From Chitinispirillia bacterium (GTDB taxonomy: Bacteria > Fibrobacterota > Chitinivibrionia > Chitinivibrionales > Chitinispirillaceae), in assembly GCA_009786415.1 (NCBI GenBank), contig WQTH01000012.1, positions 1 to 37,934 of the forward strand: a stretch of 37,934 nucleotides of DNA, written 5' to 3'. The notes under the pieces were generated by a model. That model was given only the letters and a program-made list of their open reading frames with translations, made no database searches and had not been told where the DNA came from. The position numbers were made by a program, and so were the translations under genes. Numbering within the stretch: position 1 is the stretch's first letter; every line of letters starts with the position of its first letter. Of the stretch, positions 7,758 through 14,895 are shown piece after piece.

Positions 7758-8701
7758 AAATCTTCATAACAGGCGGTACCGGGAACATAGGCCAATACGT
7801 GACATTGGCGGCTGCCGATAACGGGCACGAAGCGGTTGTGCTGACACGGTCGCCGGAAAAATATCCGTCTATGGCGCGAAAGGCAGCACTTGTTAAAGGC
7901 GTCATCACAAATTATGAATTGATGGCCGACTGCGTCAAAGGATGCGATGCCGTGATCCACATAGCGCTTGGGTGGGGGGACGAGCCGGTATCAATGCTAA
8001 CAAACGATACGGCGGCTACCGTCAAACTGTTGGAAATGTCCGAAAAAGCGGGCGTAAAAAAGTTCATCTACACCAGCAGCACCGCGGCTATGGGGCTTAT
8101 GCGGCCCGTCATGGAAGAGTCTATGGCCAATATCCCGGTTGACCTCTACGGCAGCACAAAAGCGGCGTCTGAGGCGTACGTGCTCGGCTTCAGAAAATAC
8201 TACGGGAGCGGCGGCGAGGTGTCTATGAAAAGGAACATCATCCGCCCCGGATACACGTACTCAACACCGCCGTGGGACGACGGGGTGACGCAGCCGGACT
8301 CGCGGTTCAGGGACATTGCGGACGCAATCGTCAACGATCAACCGGTAGCACTGACAAAGCACGACGGCACGCAGTTCATATCGGCGCGGGAGATCGCGCA
8401 ATTATATATGAAGTTGATTGAAAGCGATAAAAACGAAGAGGTCTACCTCGCCCTCGGCAACATGTTTACAAGCTGGGAACGTATAGCGATGATCGCGCTC
8501 GACGAATATCCGGAATCAAAATCCGAAATAATACTCAGGGATTTGGGATGGGGCGAGCAGCCGATGATGTTTGACATACGCAGGATGCAGAGGGATTTTG
8601 GGCTGTCGTTCGACAGCCAGAAGTATCTGCACGAACACATCAAATGGAATCTGGCCGAAGCGATAAAGAGAAAATCATCCCAGACAAAATATTGCCGCTG
8701 A
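7754..8701 (+). CDS. Extended SDR NAD-dependent epimerase/dehydratase family protein
   Basis: 315 residues. Rossmann fold with GGTGNIG at residues 7-13, TSSTA with S109, and the catalytic pair Y132 and K136 (LYGSTKAASE), the pattern of extended short-chain dehydrogenases that epimerise or dehydrate nucleotide sugars, or modify isoprenoid or steroid-like compounds. RPGYTYSTP fits the substrate loop. The ATG overlaps the stop of the beta-helix gene (ATGA), so they are translationally coupled. The 3' end runs 27 bases into the end of the convergent rlmD-like gene. The substrate cannot be predicted. Confidence 0.85.
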   Translation: MKIFITGGTGNIGQYVTLAAADNGHEAVVLTRSPEKYPSMARKAALVKGVITNYELMADCVKGCDAVIHIALGWGDEPVSMLTNDTAATVKLLEMSEKAGVKKFIYTSSTAAMGLMRPVMEESMANIPVDLYGSTKAASEAYVLGFRKYYGSGGEVSMKRNIIRPGYTYSTPPWDDGVTQPDSRFRDIADAIVNDQPVALTKHDGTQFISAREIAQLYMKLIESDKNEEVYLALGNMFTSWERIAMIALDEYPESKSEIILRDLGWGEQPMMFDIRRMQRDFGLSFDSQKYLHEHIKWNLAEAIKRKSSQTKYCR

Positions 8702-9832
8702 TTCCATGTGGTGCGTGTTGGGGTAAAGGTCGAACAGCGCCCACCGCGACAGCTCATACCCGCCGTTAATCAGCGCGCCGGCGTCTCTGGCGAATGTCGA
8801 CGGATTGCATGATACATACAGTATTGTCTCCGGCGCCGTGTCAATCAGCCACCTGCGCACGGATTTGACGAGGCCGGGGCGCGGCGGGTCTACGATTATG
8901 CAGTCCGGACGCTTTGGTTTTATCAATTTATCAAGATACCCCCCCTTCTCAACATCCGCCGGCACGGCTTTCAGATGATCTTTCCCGTTATGCCTGAAAT
9001 TCCTCTCCGCGGCCTGCACCTGCGCCCTGACGTTTTCCACAAGTACGATCTTGCTGAAATCATCCGCCAGCATAAGCGAGAAAAATCCTATACCCCCGTA
9101 AAGATCCAAACAATACTCCCCGCCCGTATCCCCCCGCGCCCACCGCCCAAGCGCCTCCAGCAAAAATTGATTCGACTGAAAAAAGCTCCCGCCGTCCGCC
9201 AAAAACCTTATATCACCAACAACAATCTCGGTATCCGCACTCGTCAACCCCCCAACGCACGGGCAGCTGGCCACACGCTCCCCCATCAACACCCGCAGAT
9301 CCTTTGCCTCTTTGGAGACCGCCCCGACCTTCCCCGCGTTAAGCGCCTCCAGCACGTCGTTTATGCCGTCGGCCAGCAGCGGGCACCTTTTGATCTTTAC
9401 GACGTCGTTGGTCTTGCGTTTGAAGAATCCGGCGTGGTTATTTTGGCGGTCTATTTTTATTTGCGCGCGGATGCGGTACCCGAACTCCTCCGCGGTCAAT
9501 ACCTCAACATCGTCAAGGCGGGGAAATTTGCCTATCCTGTCAACGCAATCCAAAAAAATCTCTTTTTTGCAGCGAACCTGCTCATCATACGAAAGGTACA
9601 GCCAGTCGCACCCGCCGCACTCGCCGTAATGCCGGCACGGCGGCTCCCTGCGGTGCGGGGATTTTTCGATTATCCGTACGGCCCGGCCAACGCGCGTCCC
9701 GCCCTGCGCCCCGTCCTCCTCGTACCCGACAACTTCCCCCGGCGCAACCCCCGGTATCAGCACGACGCCGTCGTCGTCCCTGCCCAGCCCGTACCCGCCA
9801 AAGACGAGCTTTTCGATACGCACCGTACTCAT
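8675..9832 (-). CDS. 23S rRNA m5U methyltransferase, RlmD/RumA family
   Basis: 385 residues; uses S-adenosylmethionine to methylate C5 of a uridine in rRNA (or tRNA). N-terminal TRAM domain (about 1-55); a [4Fe-4S] set with C66, C72, C75 (PCRHYGECGGCDW) and a fourth Cys in IKRCPLL; C-terminal Rossmann methyltransferase domain with DLYGGIGFFSL (SAM-binding), DPPRPG, and catalytic Cys 342 in SCNPSTFARD; general base Glu 377 in HHMESA. Length fits the family (about 400). Starts inside the stop of the upstream S41 gene (4-nt ATGA overlap). Exact target site (1939, 747 or tRNA 54) is not decidable here. Confidence 0.9.
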   Translation of the reverse strand: MSTVRIEKLVFGGYGLGRDDDGVVLIPGVAPGEVVGYEEDGAQGGTRVGRAVRIIEKSPHRREPPCRHYGECGGCDWLYLSYDEQVRCKKEIFLDCVDRIGKFPRLDDVEVLTAEEFGYRIRAQIKIDRQNNHAGFFKRKTNDVVKIKRCPLLADGINDVLEALNAGKVGAVSKEAKDLRVLMGERVASCPCVGGLTSADTEIVVGDIRFLADGGSFFQSNQFLLEALGRWARGDTGGEYCLDLYGGIGFFSLMLADDFSKIVLVENVRAQVQAAERNFRHNGKDHLKAVPADVEKGGYLDKLIKPKRPDCIIVDPPRPGLVKSVRRWLIDTAPETILYVSCNPSTFARDAGALINGGYELSRWALFDLYPNTHHMESAAIFCLG

Positions 9833-10971
9833 TGTTCAGACAACGGGTCGCCGATGTCCTCATACACGCCAACAGGTACCGGCCGCTCCGCGTTCGCCTG
9901 CCTCTCCGCCATCGCGGCGGCCCTCGACACTACAGACGGCAGCGACGCGCCGGCTTTTTTAATCAGCCACCCCCCGTCGTCCGACGGCAAGGACGGCATA
10001 TAATCGGGCTCAAACAGTTTTATCGAGCAGTAGATATCCCTCAACTCTATGCGCAGCGCTTCCTGATACCCCTCGTGGTCGGGGTAGAGTTCGTACGCCC
10101 ACAGCAAGGCGATGCTGTCCATAACCGTGTATATTTCATGGGGCACCTCGTCGGGCTGCAGGCCGATTTTGTGGTATTTGCCCGTCCGCTCCGTAAGGCC
10201 ACTTATCTCCATGCTGGTAATGCTTAACCGCGACCTGCCGGGGCGCGTTATGACTACCTGACCTATGCCCTTGCCGTAGGTGGGCGAACCGATGATGTAC
10301 GCGCCGGCCTTGTCTTTGAGCCCGGCGGCCATTATCTCGGAGGCGCTGGCGCTCCAGCCGTTTACAAGCACGGAGATGTTCTTGTTCAAAAGCATCGGGT
10401 GCCGGTTACTCGTTCTCGGCTTGTCTATCATCGTGTAGCCTGTGAGCGCATCGCTGTCGTAAAACCTGCGGTGGTACTGGATGTACTCGGTGTTGTTGGG
10501 CAGCATCTCGCCGAGCATCGCGTCGCACACACTGAGCAGGCCGCCGCCGTTGTAGCGGAGGTCTATTATGATGTTGTCGAAGCGCGCCAGATAATCGGCA
10601 AAGACCTTGAACGACTTCCCGCCCTCGCTGTAGAAGGCGTCTAAATAGAAGTAGACAGTCTTATCCGTGAGCTGGATCGGCGTGTCTATGGGATTGCCGG
10701 GCGGTATGGCGCCGCCGCCGGGGCGGTTGTCCATGTATTCGGTGTAGCGGGTGCCGCCAAGGCTGTCGTTTATCGCCCTGAACATATCTTCGGGCGTCAA
10801 GTTGCCGGCCGCGGGGGGGAGGCGCTCCTGAAATATGCTGTATACATTCAGGTACTGCCAGACGCTCTGCTGTTCCTCAAGCCGGTCCGAATCGCCGTCG
10901 TAGACATCGTAGAGGCAGGCGAAAAACAGCACCGCGGATAACGTCAATGCCAAGCCGATCTTAAATTTCAC
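9829..10971 (-). CDS. S41 family peptidase, lipoprotein-like
   Basis: 380 residues, starting at a GTG at 10971 with GGAGG 8 nt before it. A signal sequence ending in a lipobox-like FFAC (Cys 19) suggests attachment to the membrane. The serine protease core has DLRYNGGG (about 137-144), the nucleophile in NGWSASASEI (S209, by spacing to K234), and the lysine base in TYGKG (K234), the Ser-Lys dyad of tail-specific C-terminal processing proteases. No PDZ domain is obvious before the core. It likely cleaves periplasmic or surface proteins. Coupled to rlmD downstream. Confidence 0.85.
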   Translation of the reverse strand: MKFKIGLALTLSAVLFFACLYDVYDGDSDRLEEQQSVWQYLNVYSIFQERLPPAAGNLTPEDMFRAINDSLGGTRYTEYMDNRPGGGAIPPGNPIDTPIQLTDKTVYFYLDAFYSEGGKSFKVFADYLARFDNIIIDLRYNGGGLLSVCDAMLGEMLPNNTEYIQYHRRFYDSDALTGYTMIDKPRTSNRHPMLLNKNISVLVNGWSASASEIMAAGLKDKAGAYIIGSPTYGKGIGQVVITRPGRSRLSITSMEISGLTERTGKYHKIGLQPDEVPHEIYTVMDSIALLWAYELYPDHEGYQEALRIELRDIYCSIKLFEPDYMPSLPSDDGGWLIKKAGASLPSVVSRAAAMAERQANAERPVPVGVYEDIGDPLSEQ

Positions 10972-11089
10972 GATAAATCCTCCATAAATTGTGCATCCTT
11001 TGGGATGCGGTTAGTTTTTTGGGGGCGCATTTTTGCTTCACCGCGATAAACACGGCTTACCGGACGATACACCCCTCCGGGAGGCGAAA
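10972..11089. other. Intergenic gap with two short hairpins
   Basis: Between the rpe stop and the S41 GTG there is an inverted repeat GCATCCTTTGGGATGC (about 10991-11006) and a CCTCCGGGAGG palindrome (about 11074-11084), the latter just after the rpe stop. They may be weak termination or processing structures. A good ribosome site GGAGG precedes the GTG of the S41 gene. Confidence 0.45.
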
Positions 11090-11773
11090 TCATCGCATAA
11101 ATGATTTTTCCGCCGATTCCCTGACCGCGCGTATACGGCCCGCGTAGTCGTTACTGTTGAATACGTAGCTCCCGGCGACAAGGACGTTGGCCCCCGCCGC
11201 CGCGCAGACCGCCGCCGTCTCGCCGTTTACCCCGCCGTCAACCTCTATATCCACATCAATCCCCCGCTCAACAGCCGCTTTCCTCACCGCGCCGACCTTT
11301 TCCATGACATCGGGGATGAACTTCTGCCCCCCGAAACCCGCGTAGACCGACATTATCACCACCTGATCCGCCAAGTCCAGCGCGCCCATAAAAAGGTCTG
11401 TAGATTTATCCGGGTTGACCGCGACGCCGGAGCGGACCCCTCTGACCCGGATATCCCCCAATAACGCCCTGACCGCGTCAATCCCCCCAACCGCCTCGGC
11501 ATGGAACGCCAGTATGTCGGCCCCCGCGTCGCAAAAGGCCGGGGCGTACCGAGCCGGGTCGGATATCATCAAATGGACATCGAGCGGCACGGACACGCAC
11601 TTTTTGACGGCCTCGACAATGAACGGCCCGAAAGTCAGGTTGGGGACGAAATGCCCGTCCATGACGTCGCAGTGTATCAGGTCGGCGCCGGCGTCCTGCG
11701 CGGCCTTCACCTCGCGCTCAAGGGCCCGGAAGTCGGCGGACAATATCGATGGGGATACCAGGATTTTTTTCAT
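11090..11773 (-). CDS. rpe: Ribulose-phosphate 3-epimerase
   Basis: 227 residues; interconverts ribulose-5-phosphate and xylulose-5-phosphate in the pentose phosphate pathway. TIM-barrel with PSILSADF start, metal ligands in HCDVMDGHFVPN (H34, D36) and DVHLMI (H67), and the acid DGGVN. Length fits. One oddity: the loop that is MTVNPGFGGQ in most Rpe proteins reads MSVYAGFGGQ here. No Shine-Dalgarno is visible upstream of the ATG and the -10 box lies close, giving a very short leader. Transcribed with the downstream S41 and rlmD genes, or separately; spacing of 118 nt makes this unclear. Confidence 0.92.
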   Translation of the reverse strand: MKKILVSPSILSADFRALEREVKAAQDAGADLIHCDVMDGHFVPNLTFGPFIVEAVKKCVSVPLDVHLMISDPARYAPAFCDAGADILAFHAEAVGGIDAVRALLGDIRVRGVRSGVAVNPDKSTDLFMGALDLADQVVIMSVYAGFGGQKFIPDVMEKVGAVRKAAVERGIDVDIEVDGGVNGETAAVCAAAGANVLVAGSYVFNSNDYAGRIRAVRESAEKSFMR

Positions 11774-11785
11774 AGTAGTATAAAT

Positions 11786-11791
11786 ATAATA
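11786..11791 (-). promoter_or_regulatory. -10 box TATTAT for rpe
   Basis: On the minus strand the sequence CATATATTATATTTAT precedes rpe. The same 16-mer recurs before metA. The TATTAT box ends about 12 nt before the ATG, so the leader would be only 5-6 nt. Confidence 0.5.
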
Positions 11792-11893
11792 TATGGGATG
11801 GGCGTAATAGCTAAAATCTGGTTTAATTTGGGGACTGCGGGAGCATTACAGGTCAGACATTGGGGCTGGGGCGAAAAAAAATTAAAATAGATT

Positions 11894-11923
11894 TTGGCGT
11901 ACGGGCGTGATATTATATATATT
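11894..11923 (+). promoter_or_regulatory. Promoter of the first VWA gene
   Basis: TTGGCG (11894-11899) and TATATT (11918-11923) are 18 nt apart, a sigma-70-like pair, within the AT-rich block TATTATATATATTATATAG. The ATG follows about 50 nt later with an AGAGGGGGG ribosome site. Confidence 0.45.
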
Positions 11924-11974
11924 ATATAGTGTGAGGCTTTTTTTATTTGAAATCTTTTTAAAAGAGGGGGGCCT

Positions 11975-14836
11975 ATGGCTAATCCTAAGCGTTTCGCGGG
12001 CATCGGTGCCGCGTTTTTGTTCACTTTCGCGTTGGTGGCGGCCTTTTGGGGGCCGGCGACGGCACAAACCGGGGATAAGTACTGCGAGATCGCTCTGGCA
12101 GGTTGCCCCCAGGATTATGACGGGAGCCAACTGGTCGTTCCCCTTGATGTGATCGCGATGTCTTCGGTGATACGCGGGTGCGTCAGGGTGGATTCGTCTA
12201 CCGGCGGCAACGTGGAAACACCGGCTATTATGTTCATTATCGACCACTCCAGAAGTATGAGACTTAATAATAACAGCGTTTCTGCCAGCGACAACGATCC
12301 AAACGGAAACCGGTTCAGGGTTACGCGGGCGCTTGTCGACACGATCGCCAAAGTAGTTCCCGATGCACAGGTTGGTGTGGCGATATTTGCTTCCGGACTT
12401 GTTCACCAAACAAGCTGGGACCGTAACCTGATCGCATTCGAGCCGTCGCCTTCCGACGGGGCATATCTGCCTCTCAGGCCGCTCAACGCTACGGCGCAAA
12501 CCGGGGGATACGCATCCGGTTCCAACGCCACATGGTATGACGTGATTATGGGTATGTTTAATGTCCCGGCAAACGTAAATAACCGGTCAACGCTCCGCAA
12601 CGGCAGCGGCAATACGGTCAACGAGCAATCGAACACCAACATTTCAATCGCGTTCGAAGCGGCAATAATGGAATTCCAAAAAAACAACGCCGCAAATGGC
12701 ATACCCCCCAAAAATCAGTATATAATTTTCCTTTCCGACGGCGAGCCCACGGTACCAAGCGGCAGCGCCTGGAACTCCAAGCTGAACAATTTCCGTGACA
12801 GTACGGCGAACACGCCCACTACATATACGGTTTTCCTGACCAACAACAATTCGCCAATTCCGGCACAACTGAATACAATGACCGCCAATATACAAAATAA
12901 CGGGTACTCAAATAACAACCCAAACAGCAACATTTGGTCAATAGCCGCCGACTACGACGGTCTGCTCTCCCTTATGATGGATAACATAATCGCGCACATG
13001 ATGACAAATGTCGACGGCACCCCCAGAAGAATCATCATCCAAAGCGCCGGCGTACGCGACTCTACCGGCGAGGTGGATAATAACTTCACATTCAGCAGAC
13101 GCCTGCCCATAGATACGGCGGATATTACGAATGTAAGCATGGGTGTAACATACAATATGCGAATAGACTCGACATGGGTGATACCGGGAACGGACCGCGA
13201 CACCACCACCACGGTACGCACGGTAGATTCACTCTTTACATACGAGTTCACCGTGCGCCGCACCGCAGATGCTGCGTCTCTTGTCAACTGGCAGAACCAG
13301 AGCGGCGGCCTGGAACCGTCCTGCGGTGAAAAACCCACGCTTGGCCTGCAGTTCAGGGGCGAGACTCTGGCAAGTTCTGCGACAAACACCGTAAAAGAGG
13401 TCAGGGGGAACATGGACGTTCTAACGGTAGTGTTCGACAACACCGCCGGCCTGTTTGACTACACAAACGTTATAGTGCAGGTGCTGAACGATGACGGCAC
13501 CATTTCCGATACAGTAAATCTGACACTGCGCAAAGCCGGCAATATATGGACCTCCGAGTTCCCGAGGCTGACGGTTTCAAATCCCGATATGGTAAATACC
13601 GCCGACGGGGTTTTGCAGCACGCGCCTAAAGACAGTATAATACTGGTATTCCGCAACCCGGAAATTCCGCTTGACACATTGCGTATCGCTGTACCTTACA
13701 TCCATACGAACATGGCGTTTTACGACATCCCCGGCCCTCCGGACAGTACCAGGCTATATCCGGATGCCATCTCGGTAATCGCCGGAGACCAAACGGATAT
13801 CTACGCCAAGTTCTTTGACGCCGACGGCGTTTGGGACCAGACAATTGATCCGTCCAAGGTCGTGTGGACGCTGAACGACAGAACCAACGCCTCGCTGAAA
13901 ATCGACGGCCTCCACGCCATGTTTGAGAGTACCGTTGCCGGCCGGTTATACTCGGTAACGGCGACATACACCGAAGGGACTATGGTGATAACGCGTTCCA
14001 TCAACATCTCGGTGGTTCCGGGCCCGCCGGTCTATCTGGAGGTGGTGCTCGATCCTTCCAGAGCAGGCGCTCAAGCCGACACTAACAAGTTGAAGGAGCC
14101 TCAGGAGTACACGTTCGAAAAGGATGTAAGCAGCGCAGTGTTCTACGTTATAGAGCGCGACCGTTACGGCAACCGGATAACCGAACCCGACTTCTCCCGG
14201 GATCATTATGTGTGGTCAAGCAACGATCCGCGGGCCATAACCGCCAACAGGCGGGACAGCACCTCGGCGGATGTAAAGAGGCAGGGCAATTCATTCGCCA
14301 ACGGGCTGCAGGTTACAGTAACCAAGGGCCTTTTGGAAGGCAAGGTTAATATAAAGGTAGTGGGCGAAGCCTCGGTGGCTATGGGTCCCAACCCGTTCAT
14401 CCCCGGCACGAGCAGCGTCAAAGACAGGTTGGAGAGAATAGGTCTCAGCGAGGAAGCCAAGAATACCTATATGGAGATTGTAAACAGGGAGGGCCTTTCC
14501 AACCACGGTGGCGGGAGCAACGACCCTAAGGGCATACTTATCGCCGCTACCGCGCCGAGAAACGTTCTGACCTCCGGTACCGGCAGCACCGGCAACCCGA
14601 AGGTTACAATAATGATTTATGACGCGGTGGGCAATGTTGTCTTCCGCAGCAAGCCGAATGATATTACGCTCGCCAACGACGGAACGACCTTCGGGTTTGT
14701 CTGGGATGGCAAGAATATGTCCGGCAGGAACGTAGGCCCGGGCACGTATTTGGTGCACATTGTTGCTCAGACCGACGGAGAAAGGTTTAACAGCAGGCGA
14801 AAAATTGGCGTAACTTTGGAAGGCAAACTCAGGTAA
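11975..14836 (+). CDS. Secreted von Willebrand factor A domain protein with FlgD-like C-terminus (paralogue 1)
   Basis: 953 residues. Signal peptide (1-30, ends ATA|Q). N-terminal conserved module YCEIALAGCPQDYD with LVVPLDVIAMS and a further Cys. VWA domain from about residue 83 with MIDAS motif D90-H-S92-R-S94 (IIDHSRSM) and FLSDGEP as the third site, typical metal-binding adhesion folds. A middle region of Ig-like beta repeats (e.g. DGVWDQTIDPSKVVWTLN; PGPPVYLEVVLDP; FYVIERDRYGNR). C-terminus with PNPFIPG, then VTIMIYDAVGNVVFRS and FVWDGKNMSGRNVGPGTYLV, the pattern of FlgD/CHU_C-type Ig domains that end many surface proteins and type IX cargo. A hairpin separates it from a second copy. Likely a surface or extracellular protein; ligand unknown. 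Confidence 0.8.
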   Translation: MANPKRFAGIGAAFLFTFALVAAFWGPATAQTGDKYCEIALAGCPQDYDGSQLVVPLDVIAMSSVIRGCVRVDSSTGGNVETPAIMFIIDHSRSMRLNNNSVSASDNDPNGNRFRVTRALVDTIAKVVPDAQVGVAIFASGLVHQTSWDRNLIAFEPSPSDGAYLPLRPLNATAQTGGYASGSNATWYDVIMGMFNVPANVNNRSTLRNGSGNTVNEQSNTNISIAFEAAIMEFQKNNAANGIPPKNQYIIFLSDGEPTVPSGSAWNSKLNNFRDSTANTPTTYTVFLTNNNSPIPAQLNTMTANIQNNGYSNNNPNSNIWSIAADYDGLLSLMMDNIIAHMMTNVDGTPRRIIIQSAGVRDSTGEVDNNFTFSRRLPIDTADITNVSMGVTYNMRIDSTWVIPGTDRDTTTTVRTVDSLFTYEFTVRRTADAASLVNWQNQSGGLEPSCGEKPTLGLQFRGETLASSATNTVKEVRGNMDVLTVVFDNTAGLFDYTNVIVQVLNDDGTISDTVNLTLRKAGNIWTSEFPRLTVSNPDMVNTADGVLQHAPKDSIILVFRNPEIPLDTLRIAVPYIHTNMAFYDIPGPPDSTRLYPDAISVIAGDQTDIYAKFFDADGVWDQTIDPSKVVWTLNDRTNASLKIDGLHAMFESTVAGRLYSVTATYTEGTMVITRSINISVVPGPPVYLEVVLDPSRAGAQADTNKLKEPQEYTFEKDVSSAVFYVIERDRYGNRITEPDFSRDHYVWSSNDPRAITANRRDSTSADVKRQGNSFANGLQVTVTKGLLEGKVNIKVVGEASVAMGPNPFIPGTSSVKDRLERIGLSEEAKNTYMEIVNREGLSNHGGGSNDPKGILIAATAPRNVLTSGTGSTGNPKVTIMIYDAVGNVVFRSKPNDITLANDGTTFGFVWDGKNMSGRNVGPGTYLVHIVAQTDGERFNSRRKIGVTLEGKLR

Positions 14837-14846
14837 AACACACACA

Positions 14847-14880
14847 GGGGGGGCCGGCTTAAAAAGCCAAGCCCCCCTTT
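14847..14880 (+). terminator. Hairpin between the two VWA genes
   Basis: GGGGGG..GGCTT / AAGCC..GCCCCCC stem with a short A-rich loop, then TTT. The T tract is short, so it may only attenuate or stabilise the transcript between the two paralogues. Confidence 0.5.
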
Positions 14881-14895
14881 AAAGCGAGGATTTTT

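Noticed and set aside
8975-10003. 342-codon plus-strand ORF
   Set aside because: Antisense of the rlmD and S41 genes.
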